A stretch of 38,296 bases of DNA from Clostridiales bacterium (GTDB taxonomy: Bacteria; Bacillota; Clostridia; DUOD01). How positions within the stretch are numbered: position 1 is the first letter of the stretch; each line of letters opens with the position of its first letter. Shown one piece after another: positions 16,435-25,114 of the stretch. The notes beneath the pieces were generated by a model. It had not been told where the DNA came from. It searched no databases and saw nothing but the letters and a program-made list of their open reading frames with translations. The position numbers were made by a program, and so were the translations under genes. The stretch covers positions 74,602 to 112,897 of the forward strand of contig DUOD01000003.1 in assembly GCA_012838995.1 (NCBI GenBank), written 5' to 3'.

Positions 16435-17157
16435 CTATAATTTAACGATTTTAATGTCACCCCATGCGCCCATACTGTCATCGATAATTATTATTACCCC
16501 CAGCACGCCGTCGATGGTCCTTGCAAAGGCTATTGCCCTGTCTATATCCCGGGGTGTTTTTACCATATTGCCCACAGCGGTGGCGGCTGCATCTGCCAGT
16601 GCCGTATCCTTGGAAAGGACCGTTACTGCGTCGGCATGGCCAAAGCTTAGGGAATGGCCGATTTTCCCGGCAGAGGTACAAATACCCATGGGTGTATGCT
16701 GGGGTTCAATGACCATCCCCAGCCTGTTATTAAAGGGCGATGTCCCGGCGTAAATCCCTACCTTCCTGGGCGAGTTGGTTTTGATGAAAATATCACCGCC
16801 GTTTTCTACTATGATTTCCTCTGAGTGTTTTAGCAGATCAATGGCCACCAACTCACTTATTATACCTGCTACACAGGCCATCGGTCCCACTCCGGCCTTG
16901 TGGGCGGCCTTACACATCCTTTTTATTATATAGGCACAATCACTTTCACAGCCTACGGGTGTTAAAGAGGTTAGGAAGGTCTTGTGGGATTTTATATATT
17001 GCTCAATTTGCCGGCGGTATTTTATAACTGATTGCAAGGCCACGTCGTAAAGGTTTTTGGATGCGCCAATCCTCAAATCGGTTTCCTTGACCGAAACCGT
17101 AAAGTATGTCAGGTCCTTTCCGCTGAAAAGCTGTCTGTAGTGTTTGTTTTGGAACAT
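16435..17157 (-). CDS. UPF0280 (COG2122) protein, homocysteine synthesis
   Basis: This 240-residue protein is of the UPF0280 family, distantly related to ApbE flavin transferases. Recognisable blocks are the Cys-rich VGCESDCAYIIKRMCKAAH, GVGPMACVAGIISE (about 89-102), IIVENGGDIFI (about 114-124), PMGICTSAGKIGHSLSFGHADAV (about 155-177) and ALADAAATAVGN. COG2122 proteins have been implicated genetically in sulfide-dependent homocysteine formation in methanogens and Desulfovibrio, but the reaction step is not settled. It is third in an operon with the DUF39 and NIL-ferredoxin genes, 20 bases after the latter, which fits that role. Confidence 0.87.
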   Translation of the reverse strand: MFQNKHYRQLFSGKDLTYFTVSVKETDLRIGASKNLYDVALQSVIKYRRQIEQYIKSHKTFLTSLTPVGCESDCAYIIKRMCKAAHKAGVGPMACVAGIISELVAIDLLKHSEEIIVENGGDIFIKTNSPRKVGIYAGTSPFNNRLGMVIEPQHTPMGICTSAGKIGHSLSFGHADAVTVLSKDTALADAAATAVGNMVKTPRDIDRAIAFARTIDGVLGVIIIIDDSMGAWGDIKIVKL

Positions 17158-17177
17158 GGTTGCCTACACCTGCTGTA

Positions 17178-17594
17178 TTACTGGGAAAAGTCTTTGTCTA
17201 TGGCATTTACCGGGCAAGCGGGTATGCACAATTCGCAAAGAAGGCATTTATCATGGTTGAAGGACAGGCTCCAATCGTCGGGGTTCATGGACAGCGCCCT
17301 GGAGGGACATACCGCTGTACAGGCACCGCAGTGAATGCACTTGTCCTCATGCCAAATTATGCTTTTGGTAAATATTTTATATTTTATCCCTAGACCTTCC
17401 AAAAAGGTTAATGCATTTCGCAAAGCCTCATCATTACCTTCAAAATCCGCGGTCAGCTTTCCCCGTTTACCCTGTTTAACTTCTGCCTGCAGTATATTAA
17501 TCATAAGGTCGTATTCTTTGATCAAATGATGTATCAGCGGTTTTTCCGTCTGTTCCGGAGGGAAATATAAAAAAATTTTTATCCTTTTAGTCAT
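17178..17594 (-). CDS. NIL-domain 2x[4Fe-4S] ferredoxin, homocysteine synthesis
   Basis: This is a 138-residue fusion of an N-terminal NIL (ACT-like) domain (about 1-75) and a C-terminal ferredoxin with two 4Fe-4S motifs, CIHCGACTAVCP (about 85-96) and CLLCELCIPACP (about 118-129). In methanogens and Desulfovibrio the equivalent protein works with a DUF39 protein to incorporate sulfide into homocysteine, probably as electron donor or sulfur carrier. Its start codon directly abuts the stop of the upstream DUF39 gene (TAGATG), a strong sign of coupling. Confidence 0.88.
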   Translation of the reverse strand: MTKRIKIFLYFPPEQTEKPLIHHLIKEYDLMINILQAEVKQGKRGKLTADFEGNDEALRNALTFLEGLGIKYKIFTKSIIWHEDKCIHCGACTAVCPSRALSMNPDDWSLSFNHDKCLLCELCIPACPVNAIDKDFSQ

Positions 17595-18761
17595 CTACCC
17601 TTTTACCTCCTCTTCCCTTAAAGGCCGAAATTCTCGTTGGCCGGGCAGTTGTTGTACGGGCTGTTGCAAAAGGAACTTTCCTTTGGCTATTAAATCCTTA
17701 AGGTGCAAGGCAATTTCCCGGGATTTTTTTAAGCTGGTCAGCGGTGCCGTTGGAATTTGTTTACCCATGAGTTCAACGGTGCCGCTTCTTAACTGTTTAT
17801 AGTTAACATTGGCCAAAACCGGTTTTGATCTCGTGGATAGGCCATAATCTACTATTTGGGTATATATATCTTCATCCCTTACAGCCAGATATCTAATCAT
17901 GTCTTCATCCAATACGGGTATTGGGATACCTAATCCCACATATAGGGTGGTACCGTATCTGTCAAAGGTGGCTGCCCTTATGAATTGTGCATCCATTTTC
18001 TTCAAGTCGCCTATTACCGCCAAGGTACCCCCATAGTGATGCATCTTATCGTGGTCAATGGTAACGTGGTTTGGGCTGTGTTGTGTTCCTTCCCAGGCTA
18101 TATATCCCTGGGCGCCGGCGAGGAAAATCCTCGTTCCGATACCTATGGTACGGAAATACGGGTCATTTAAAAGGGGACTGAGTTGACCCGATGTACAGTA
18201 GGTAATATTGCCGTAATTGGGCAAAAGGGTACCCATGTAAGTATACAGGGTACAATCCGATGAATTGGTGGCAGCGTTGTAATTTTGATACGCATTCCTT
18301 GGATTAAACAGGTAAGCCTGGTTTATATCTTCCTTTGTAATATAGGTTGTGATCTCAGTTTTACTATAACAGTCGGTGCCATAGGAAGTTGCGTGTAATT
18401 TTATTTTCTTACCCCTTATCAAGTCTTCAATTACGTGGGCGCCGCCATAGGTCATGCCCTTGGTTTCCGACAGCTCCGTAGCCCCTATGTATGTATCCAC
18501 CGCCGCCAAACCTCCATAGGCCGGCACGTCGTTCAGCCATATTTTGGTCATGCGGATAGGTGGTTCAGAGTGACCGAAATTTAAAAAGGCTCCCGATGAA
18601 CACATCGGGCTAAAGGTTGCAGTTGTTACCACATCTACTTCCTTTGCCGCCTGCTTAACACCCTTTTCTTCCACCAGATCAACTATTTCGTCGGCTGTAA
18701 CCACTACCGCCTTACCTTCCCTAATTTTTTCGTTAATATAATCGAATGTTTTATTGGCCAT
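17595..18761 (-). CDS. DUF39/COG1900 homocysteine biosynthesis protein (HcyS-like)
   Basis: This 388-residue protein of the DUF39 (COG1900) family is linked to making homocysteine from aspartate semialdehyde and sulfide without O-acyl-homoserine. Family blocks include TATFSPMCSSGAF (about 46-58, with a conserved Cys), WLNDVPAYGGLAAVDTYIGATE (about 74-95), YTYMGTLLPNYGNI and GAQGYIAWEGTQH. Archaeal versions often add CBS domains at the C terminus; none is seen here. The ATG at 18761 is preceded by a G-rich site at 5 bases; the ATG at 18779 lies upstream of that site and is rejected. It is the first gene after the SAM-I riboswitch, so its expression should fall when SAM is plentiful. Confidence 0.88.
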   Translation of the reverse strand: MANKTFDYINEKIREGKAVVVTADEIVDLVEEKGVKQAAKEVDVVTTATFSPMCSSGAFLNFGHSEPPIRMTKIWLNDVPAYGGLAAVDTYIGATELSETKGMTYGGAHVIEDLIRGKKIKLHATSYGTDCYSKTEITTYITKEDINQAYLFNPRNAYQNYNAATNSSDCTLYTYMGTLLPNYGNITYCTSGQLSPLLNDPYFRTIGIGTRIFLAGAQGYIAWEGTQHSPNHVTIDHDKMHHYGGTLAVIGDLKKMDAQFIRAATFDRYGTTLYVGLGIPIPVLDEDMIRYLAVRDEDIYTQIVDYGLSTRSKPVLANVNYKQLRSGTVELMGKQIPTAPLTSLKKSREIALHLKDLIAKGKFLLQQPVQQLPGQREFRPLREEEVKG

Positions 18762-18799
18762 ACCATCCCCCCCATTCACTTATTAAAATAATATAAAAC

Positions 18800-18831
18800 A
18801 AAAAACCTTTTCTTTAAGATAAGAAAAGGTT
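18800..18831 (-). terminator. Riboswitch-controlled terminator
   Basis: On the minus strand AACCTTTTCTT (18831-18821) pairs with AAGAAAAGGTT (18814-18804) around a 6-base loop, followed by a U run (18805-18800). The 5' half can instead pair with the 3' side of aptamer helix P1: plus-strand 18816-18826 is the exact reverse complement of 18852-18862, 11 bp. That makes this the expression platform of the SAM-I switch. Confidence 0.9.
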
Positions 18832-18854
18832 GTACCGTTAACACCAATCAATTT

Positions 18855-18960
18855 CTTATCTTCCAGAATACGCATATTCTGTAGGAATTGGCACCGTTAC
18901 AATATAATATTGCAGGTTGCCGGGTTTCATAGGGCCCGTCCCTCCACCTCTCTCGATAAG
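18855..18960 (-). promoter_or_regulatory. SAM-I (S-box) riboswitch aptamer
   Basis: Read on the minus strand from 18960, the sequence starts CTTATCGAGAGAGGTGGAGG, continues through GGGCCCTATGAAACCCGGCAACC and GGTGCCAATTCC, and ends CTGGAAGATAAG. These are the conserved blocks of the S-box: helix P1 (CTTATC/GATAAG), the kink-turn region, the pseudoknot loop and the SAM-binding core. It stands between rpsT and the DUF39 gene with its own terminator, so SAM binding should stop transcription of the homocysteine operon. The aptamer looks complete. Confidence 0.96.
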
Positions 18961-18998
18961 AAAATATACTACTATCCGGTTTAGAGCAATTAGCCTGT

Positions 18999-19274
18999 TT
19001 ATTGTGCCAATCCGGACAGTTTATTTAATTTAGCGGCCAGCTTTGATTTTTTCCTGGCAGCAGCGTTTTTGTGAATTGTACCCTTTGCCGCAGCCTTGTC
19101 TATGAGCTTGGTCAAATTAGGGAAAAGCGCCTTTGCTTCTTCAATATTGTTTGATTCCAGCTGCTCATTGAATTTTTTGATATGGGTTTTCAACCTAGAC
19201 TTGATCATTTTATTTCTAAGGGTTTTTACCCTGGCTATTTTTGCTCGCTTTATGGACGATTTAATATTTGCCAC
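18999..19274 (-). CDS. rpsT: 30S ribosomal protein S20
   Basis: This is a small basic ribosomal protein that binds 16S rRNA. The 91 residues begin MANIKSSIKRAKIA and include the family block KGTIHKNAAARKKSKL near residues 65-80, the normal length for S20. The start is a GTG, 7 bases after the full AAGGAGGT site, which suits a rare-start S20 gene. No hairpin terminator is visible between its stop and the SAM-I riboswitch, only 38 bases further on, so transcripts may read through into the switch. Confidence 0.95.
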   Translation of the reverse strand: MANIKSSIKRAKIARVKTLRNKMIKSRLKTHIKKFNEQLESNNIEEAKALFPNLTKLIDKAAAKGTIHKNAAARKKSKLAAKLNKLSGLAQ

Positions 19275-19318
19275 AGATTACACCTCCTTACAATACTCGA
19301 CGTTGATTAACAAAAAAT

Positions 19319-19347
19319 ATATTATCATGAAAAGTAATAAAATGCAA
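19319..19347 (-). promoter_or_regulatory. Probable rpsT promoter
   Basis: On the minus strand a -35 TTGCAT (19347-19342) and a -10 TAATAT (19324-19319) are 17 bases apart, about 45 bases upstream of the rpsT start codon. Both boxes are near consensus but imperfect. Confidence 0.5.
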
Positions 19348-19446
19348 GGAAAAAATAAGGAAACAACCATGTATAACCGCCCATATATCTGTATAGGATA
19401 ATCATTAGAATTAAAAATACTAATCACTATTATGGAGGTATTTAAA

Positions 19447-20424
19447 ATGATTAGCATCCGCACCGACCTTGCCCTTGAAGCAAGGGAATTGTATAAACAG
19501 CGACAAAAAAGAGAGGTGCCCGGTGTAAAGGTAGATGTTATTGACAAAGGGGAGGTTAAGGTAACAAAGGTTAGTATAACAAGCCAGGAAGGTGCCAAAA
19601 ACATGGGCAAACCCGTGGGCAACTACATCACAATAGAAGCCCCGGGGCTGAGGGAAAGGGACAGGGCAACAGAGGATACAGCAAGCCATGCATTGAAGGA
19701 ACAGTTAAGGGAACTTATTAATCTTGACAACCAGACCAAGATCTTGGTTATCGGCATGGGTAATTGGAATGTAACACCCGACGCCCTGGGTCCCAGGGTA
19801 ACGTCAAAGCTCATGGTAACCCGCCATTTGATGAAAATAATGCCCGATAAGGTGGAAAGGGGATTAAGAAGCGTTAGCGCCTTAGCACCGGGTGTTTTGG
19901 GCATAACCGGGATGGAGACCAGCGAAATTGTGCAGGGTACCGTAGAAAAAACAAGGCCGGATGTAATAATTGCCATAGACGCCCTTGCATCAAGGAACAT
20001 GGACAGGATTAGCACTACCATACAGCTGGCGGATACAGGCATAAGCCCGGGTTCAGGGGTGGGGAATAAAAGGCTGGCCCTTAATAAAGAAATACTGGGG
20101 GTGCCTGTGATTGCCATAGGGGTGCCAACGGTAATCGATGCAGCCACCTTGGCCAGTGACACCCTGGATCACCTGTTAAGCGCCATGGCAAAGCAGGCCA
20201 AGGAAGGTAGTGCTATATATAATATACTGTCCGATATGGATAAAGGAGAAAAAGTCAGATTGATAAACGAGGTGGCCTCGCCATATATTAAGCACCTGAT
20301 GGTTACGCCCAAGGAAATAGATACGATTATAGATGATGTGGCAAAGGTGATTTCAAGGGGAATAAATATGGCCCTTCATGACAATGTTAATGATACCGGA
20401 GACATTCAATATTTTATGCATTAA
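19447..20424 (+). CDS. gpr: Spore germination protease GPR
   Basis: This aspartic protease-like enzyme degrades small acid-soluble proteins when spores germinate. The 325 residues carry VIGMGNWNVTPDALGPRV (about 100-117) and VIIAIDALASRNMDR (about 172-186), which hold the two conserved Asp residues. From memory of the Bacillus enzyme, autoprocessing cuts after a short propeptide ending in RTD; here MISIRTD would leave only a 7-residue propeptide. The ATG at 19447 is 7 bases after GGAGGT, while the ATG at 19432 precedes that site and is rejected. It lies upstream of spoIIP, as in Bacillus. I could not find a convincing sigma-F/G promoter. Confidence 0.93.
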   Translation: MISIRTDLALEARELYKQRQKREVPGVKVDVIDKGEVKVTKVSITSQEGAKNMGKPVGNYITIEAPGLRERDRATEDTASHALKEQLRELINLDNQTKILVIGMGNWNVTPDALGPRVTSKLMVTRHLMKIMPDKVERGLRSVSALAPGVLGITGMETSEIVQGTVEKTRPDVIIAIDALASRNMDRISTTIQLADTGISPGSGVGNKRLALNKEILGVPVIAIGVPTVIDAATLASDTLDHLLSAMAKQAKEGSAIYNILSDMDKGEKVRLINEVASPYIKHLMVTPKEIDTIIDDVAKVISRGINMALHDNVNDTGDIQYFMH

Positions 20425-20495
20425 TTTTTTTAAGCATATTTTTTTAACTTAGGAATATTATGTATTATGCAAACAAATGAAGGTGGTGGTATTAT

Positions 20496-21716
20496 ATGGC
20501 GAGGGTGAGTAACCGCAAATCACCAACCACGATTTACTTGGTAATGATAATACTTTTGGTATTGGTGTTAACGGTATTATGTTTTAGGTTGATTTTCATA
20601 ACAACGGGAAATGATAAGGTCTTGACAACGGGTTATGATCAGGCCTTGTCACAAGCCGAGCTCAAAACCCCTAATGGGTCAGACGGTTATGAAGGTCCAT
20701 CTACATATCTTCAGGCTTTTAGAATTGTCCTTCCCATAATATATGGCATGAACATGGAAGACCGTTATCCTTCTACGGGACAGCTGGGTTTTATATTAAG
20801 TCCATTTAGAAATATATTTGGAGACCGTTTAAGTAATCCAAGGTCTATTATTGCCTCACAAATACCTGTCATTCAAACCATAGATCAGTCTCACTTGTTG
20901 GCCGCTCGGGAAAAAAATGAGCCGGCCCTTCCTGTAAGCAGAAGCAGGGATACAGCCTTGGATTTCGACGACCGGGGTGAATTGATAAATAACAGACATG
21001 AGATGGAAGAAATAGACATTGATGTTTCCGATTTGGAGGTTGATGAAGAGAATATTAAACTCCACGGACAAGGGGCAAAAATTTTGGTATACCATACCCA
21101 TACCACAGAAGCCTACAAGAGCCAAGGTAAATATCAATATGTGGCCACCGACTATTTTAGGACGGATGATCCGCAGTATAACATAACAAGGGTGGGCAGG
21201 GAAATAGTGAGCCAATTAAGGAATAAATACGGTATAGAAGCACTGCATGACACCACCATACACGATATTCCCTATAGCGGTGCCTATACGAGGTCGTTAA
21301 AAACCATACAAAAGTACAAAAAAGAGTACCAATCCCTGCAGATTTTCATAGATATCCATAGAAACGGATATGGTAATAAAAAGCCTAATATAAAGAAGGA
21401 TCTGGCAATAATAAACGGTCAACGCGCGGCTCGGGTTATGATAGTAATCGCTACCGGTGAAGGTGAGTTTTCATCGGGTTACGACCAAAAACCCAATTGG
21501 AAGGAGAATTATAAATTTGCGTTAAAGATAAAAAATAAGATGGACGAGATGTACCCGGGACTATTCAGCAAAATAAGTATCAGCCCGCAGCGATATAACC
21601 AACATGTGTCCGACAAGGCCATATTGGTGGAAATAGGTAGCGAATTGAATACGTTGGACGAGGCACTGGTATCAGCCAGATACTTTGCCGATGTTTTAGC
21701 TGAAATTCTTGAATGA
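20496..21716 (+). CDS. spoIIP: Stage II sporulation protein P (SpoIIP)
   Basis: This is a membrane-anchored cell-wall hydrolase that works with SpoIID and SpoIIM to thin septal peptidoglycan and drive engulfment in the mother cell. The 406 residues have one N-terminal membrane segment (about 12-33), a variable linker, and a catalytic domain from about 185 onward. It shows the conserved ILVYHTHTTEAYKS (about 195-208), IFIDIHRNGY and ILVEIGSELNTLDEA motifs, the latter two near the metal and Glu sites. The gpr-spoIIP order matches other spore formers. The ribosome binding site AAGGTGG is appropriate. Confidence 0.92.
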   Translation: MARVSNRKSPTTIYLVMIILLVLVLTVLCFRLIFITTGNDKVLTTGYDQALSQAELKTPNGSDGYEGPSTYLQAFRIVLPIIYGMNMEDRYPSTGQLGFILSPFRNIFGDRLSNPRSIIASQIPVIQTIDQSHLLAAREKNEPALPVSRSRDTALDFDDRGELINNRHEMEEIDIDVSDLEVDEENIKLHGQGAKILVYHTHTTEAYKSQGKYQYVATDYFRTDDPQYNITRVGREIVSQLRNKYGIEALHDTTIHDIPYSGAYTRSLKTIQKYKKEYQSLQIFIDIHRNGYGNKKPNIKKDLAIINGQRAARVMIVIATGEGEFSSGYDQKPNWKENYKFALKIKNKMDEMYPGLFSKISISPQRYNQHVSDKAILVEIGSELNTLDEALVSARYFADVLAEILE

Positions 21717-21730
21717 AAGGAGCAGGTGAT

Positions 21731-21991
21731 GTGAATAGGGTACAAAGGAATAGACTTAGGAAGAGAAGAAGGCGGGCATTTTGGATTAGTCTAATCTTTG
21801 TATGCTTTTTACTCGTTCAAGGAGTGATAATAACCAATAGGGCGGTTACCCATATCAACAAAGATAACAGTCAAAAACTGGTGGACGTACAAAGGGATAA
21901 GGATGTTTATACGATTATGATATTGGGAACCAAGTTCAAGGTTGATATAAGACCGGTTAAGGTAATTCTTGAAAAACTACATATTAGGTGA
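21731..21991 (+). CDS. Small basic single-pass membrane protein, unrecognised
   Basis: I do not recognise this 86-residue protein. It begins with a very basic stretch (NRLRKRRRRAF, about 6-16), then one membrane segment (WISLIFVCFLLVQGVII, about 17-33), then an outside tail of about 50 residues with a short hydrophobic strand (TIMILGTKFKVDI). The positive-inside rule puts the N terminus in the cytoplasm. I chose the GTG at 21731 because AAAGGAG lies 7 bases before it; an ATG at 21713 overlaps the spoIIP stop by ATGA and is possible. Its place right after spoIIP and before a terminator suggests a sporulation-linked or envelope role, which is only inference. Confidence 0.6.
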   Translation: MNRVQRNRLRKRRRRAFWISLIFVCFLLVQGVIITNRAVTHINKDNSQKLVDVQRDKDVYTIMILGTKFKVDIRPVKVILEKLHIR

Positions 21992-22001
21992 TATTACAAT
22001 G

Positions 22002-22026
22002 AAAAGTCTACAAAGACTTTTTTTTT
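22002..22026 (+). terminator. Intrinsic terminator before lepA
   Basis: AAAAGTCT (22002-22009) pairs with AGACTTTT (22014-22021) around ACAA, followed by five more T to 22026. It closes the gpr-spoIIP unit. Confidence 0.75.
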
Positions 22027-22052
22027 GCAATCAAACTCTGTTATGGTATAAT
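22024..22052 (+). promoter_or_regulatory. Sigma-A promoter for lepA
   Basis: A -35 TTTGCA (22024-22029) and a consensus -10 TATAAT (22047-22052) are 17 bases apart. The start point would be about 35 bases before the lepA ATG. The -35 overlaps the T-tract of the previous terminator. Confidence 0.68.
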
Positions 22053-22094
22053 TTATTGAGAGTTTTTCTACGAGTTACTTAAGGAGGATAATGG

Positions 22095-23897
22095 ATGACC
22101 CAAGCCAGACGGAACAACATAAGAAATTTTTGTATAATCGCCCATATAGATCACGGGAAATCCACGCTGGCCGACAGGTTGCTGGAAGCCACGGGTGTAT
22201 TATCACAGCGGGAAATGAAAGATCAAATACTCGATACAATGGATCTTGAGAGAGAACGGGGTATAACCATAAAGGCCCAAGCCGTTAGGTTGGTATATAA
22301 CACCCCGGAGGGGGAAGAATACATATTAAACCTAATAGATACCCCCGGTCATGTCGATTTTACCTACGAAGTTTCAAGGAGCTTGGCCGCCTGCGAAGGC
22401 GCTCTTTTGGTGGTAGATGCATCCCAGGGCATAGAGGCTCAAACCCTGGCAAACGTTTACCTTGCCCTGGAACATAATCTTGAAATTGTACCTGTTATAA
22501 ATAAAATAGATCTACCCAGTGCCGATGTGGAAATGGCAAAAAAAGAGATTGAAGAAATCATCGGTCTTGATGCACAGGATGCCGTGTTGGTATCCGCTAA
22601 AGAAGGATTGGGTATAGACAAGGTGCTGGAAGCAGTGGTTAACCGTATTCCGCCACCCCGTGGTGATGAAGGCAAACCCCTTAAGGCTTTGATATTTGAT
22701 TCCATTTATGACAGTTATAAAGGCGTAATAACATTTGTCCGTTTAATCGACGGATCGGTAAAGACCGGGACCAAAATAAAGATGATGGCTACCGATAAGG
22801 TGTTCGAGGTTACAGAGGTGGGTACCTTCCGACCTTTTCTGTCACCTACCGATGAGTTGAGGGCGGGGGACGTGGGGTATATAGCCGCCGGCATAAAAAA
22901 CGTAAAGGATGCCCGGGTGGGAGATACCGTTACCGACGCCAACAACCCGACCGATACACCGTTGCCCGGTTACCGTAGGATAAATCCTATGGTGTTTTGT
23001 GGAATATACCCGGCGGACGGTGCCAAGTATGAAGACCTGAGGGAAGCCTTGGAAAAACTTCAGCTCAATGATGCTTCATTGTTGTTCGAGCCGGAAACTT
23101 CCGTTGCCTTGGGCTTTGGTTTCCGATGCGGATTTTTAGGTTTGCTTCATATGGAAATAATACAGGAAAGGCTGGAGAGAGAACATGATTTGGACATCGT
23201 TACCACTTCGCCCAGCGTTATATATAAGATTAAAAAGACCGACGGTCAGGAAATCGAGATAGATAATCCTACAAATATGCCCCCTGCAGGCGAAATACTG
23301 TCCATGGAAGAACCCGTGACACGGGCGCAGATAATGGTGCCTTCGGAGTTTGTAGGGTCGGTTATGGAATTGTGTCAGCAAAAGAGGGGCGTATATAAGG
23401 ATATGAAGTATGTGGAAGAAAAAAGGGCCATACTCACCTACCAGCTTCCGCTGAACGAGATTGTCTATGATTTCTTCGATGCCCTTAAATCGAGAACCAA
23501 GGGATATGCTTCTTTTGATTACGAGGTTATAGGATACAGTCCGGCAGACCTTGTGAAACTTGACGTATACCTAAACGGAGAAATAGTAGACGCCCTGTCC
23601 TGTATCGTGCATAAGGATAAGGCCTATGCAAAGGGTAGAGCTATAGCTGAGAAATTGAAGGAACTAATACCCAGGCAAATGTTTGAAATACCTATTCAAG
23701 CTGCCATAGGAGGTAAAATAATCGCCCGGGAAACCGTGAAAGCACTGCGTAAGGATGTGCTTTCCAAATGCTATGGCGGTGATATTACCCGGAAGAAGAA
23801 ACTGCTGGAAAAACAGAAGGAAGGTAAGAAAAGGATGCGGCAGGTGGGTTCCGTGGAGGTGCCCCAGGAAGCTTTTATGGCAGTGTTGAAACTTTAA
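22095..23897 (+). CDS. lepA: Elongation factor 4 (LepA)
   Basis: This ribosome-associated GTPase is proposed to act on stalled or initiating ribosomes. The 600 residues have the full set of GTPase motifs: [14 protein letters not shown] (about 16-29), the switch region [17 protein letters not shown] (about 80-87) and NKIDLP (about 135-140). Domains II, III and V follow, and a LepA-specific C-terminal domain ends in [10 protein letters not shown]. Length and order are standard. AAGGAGG precedes the ATG. In many Firmicutes the order spoIIP-lepA-hemW-hrcA is conserved, as here. Confidence 0.96.
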   Translation: MTQARRNNIRNFCIIAHIDHGKSTLADRLLEATGVLSQREMKDQILDTMDLERERGITIKAQAVRLVYNTPEGEEYILNLIDTPGHVDFTYEVSRSLAACEGALLVVDASQGIEAQTLANVYLALEHNLEIVPVINKIDLPSADVEMAKKEIEEIIGLDAQDAVLVSAKEGLGIDKVLEAVVNRIPPPRGDEGKPLKALIFDSIYDSYKGVITFVRLIDGSVKTGTKIKMMATDKVFEVTEVGTFRPFLSPTDELRAGDVGYIAAGIKNVKDARVGDTVTDANNPTDTPLPGYRRINPMVFCGIYPADGAKYEDLREALEKLQLNDASLLFEPETSVALGFGFRCGFLGLLHMEIIQERLEREHDLDIVTTSPSVIYKIKKTDGQEIEIDNPTNMPPAGEILSMEEPVTRAQIMVPSEFVGSVMELCQQKRGVYKDMKYVEEKRAILTYQLPLNEIVYDFFDALKSRTKGYASFDYEVIGYSPADLVKLDVYLNGEIVDALSCIVHKDKAYAKGRAIAEKLKELIPRQMFEIPIQAAIGGKIIARETVKALRKDVLSKCYGGDITRKKKLLEKQKEGKKRMRQVGSVEVPQEAFMAVLKL

Positions 23898-23945
23898 TTA
23901 CATCCGTTACACTTAAAAATTTACATGGCTTTACAAGGTGGTTAT

Positions 23946-25088
23946 ATGGAAAAATCTTATGGAGGGATATATATACATATCCCTTTTTGTGTAAAAAAAT
24001 GTAGGTATTGCGACTTTAATTCATATTCCGATAAGGGACATCTTATAAACCAATATATTGACTGTTTAGTACAAGATCTTAAAATGAGCAGTCCTGCCAT
24101 GGAGGGAGTTGATATTGGCAGTATTTATATAGGCGGAGGTACGCCTTCCATAATACCGACCGGTTATATAGGTAGGTTGGTGGAAGAATGCAAAGGATTG
24201 TTTAATACCCTCCCTCGACTGGAAATAACTATAGAAGCCAATCCCGGTACCTTGGACGCTGGGAAGCTAAAATACTATAAAGCTGTGGGCATAAATAGGT
24301 TAAGCATAGGCCTCCAGGCATACCAGGACGGAATATTACAATATTTAGGACGGATTCACGACCATAAACAATTTGAAGAAAATTATTATACCGCAAGGGA
24401 TATAGGTTTTGACAACATAAGTGTTGACCTAATGTTTGGGCTGCCGGGTCAGGGAATGGATGATTGGATACAAACCATAGAGAAAGTAATAGCCCTTGGC
24501 GTGGATCATGTATCCTGTTATTCCTTAAAGATAGAAGAAGGTACCGATTTTCACAGCCTTTATACCAAAGGCGAGTTAGAACTCCCTGATGAAGAGTTGG
24601 ACAGGCAGATGTACCATATCGTCCGTATCATGTTAAAGGATAATGGATACCAGCACTATGAGATCTCCAATTACTCTACTCCCAACAAGCAATGTCGGCA
24701 TAATATGTTGTATTGGGAGAGGGGTGAGTATCTGGGTGTAGGTGTCGGTGCCCATTCCTTTATAGGCAAAACCAGGTTTGCAAAGGTAGGGAGTATAGAC
24801 GATTATATAAGGTGCATAGTCAACGGAAAGGATGCCATTGCCTTCGAAGAAGTAATAACACCCGACTGGGAGATAGGGGAAACCATAATATTATCCCTCA
24901 GGTTGGAAAAGGGTATTGATATTTGTCGGTTTAATAAAAGATTTGGCATGAATTTTCTGCAGGTCTATCACAATCAACTGAAGTCTTTGATGGATAAGGA
25001 CTTGTTGAGAATAGAGGGAAACAGCATAAAGCTAACCGAAAGGGGTATGGATTTATCCAACCAGGTATTTATTGAATTCTTACCTTAA
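23946..25088 (+). CDS. hemW: Radical SAM heme chaperone HemW
   Basis: This 380-residue radical SAM protein is often mis-annotated as oxygen-independent coproporphyrinogen oxidase. The cluster motif is CVKKCRYC (CxxxCxxC, about 16-23) followed by DFNSY. The GGGTPS block comes near residue 62, and the HemW-type HNMLYWERGEYLGVG is in the middle. True HemN carries an extra Cys and an N-terminal extension that are absent, so HemW, a heme-binding chaperone, is the better call. The ATG at 23946 is 4 bases after AAGGTGG; the ATG at 23925 lies before it and is rejected. It probably shares the lepA transcript. Confidence 0.88.
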   Translation: MEKSYGGIYIHIPFCVKKCRYCDFNSYSDKGHLINQYIDCLVQDLKMSSPAMEGVDIGSIYIGGGTPSIIPTGYIGRLVEECKGLFNTLPRLEITIEANPGTLDAGKLKYYKAVGINRLSIGLQAYQDGILQYLGRIHDHKQFEENYYTARDIGFDNISVDLMFGLPGQGMDDWIQTIEKVIALGVDHVSCYSLKIEEGTDFHSLYTKGELELPDEELDRQMYHIVRIMLKDNGYQHYEISNYSTPNKQCRHNMLYWERGEYLGVGVGAHSFIGKTRFAKVGSIDDYIRCIVNGKDAIAFEEVITPDWEIGETIILSLRLEKGIDICRFNKRFGMNFLQVYHNQLKSLMDKDLLRIEGNSIKLTERGMDLSNQVFIEFLP

Positions 25089-25114
25089 GTCAATAAAATC
25101 ATTTAAAATAGGTA

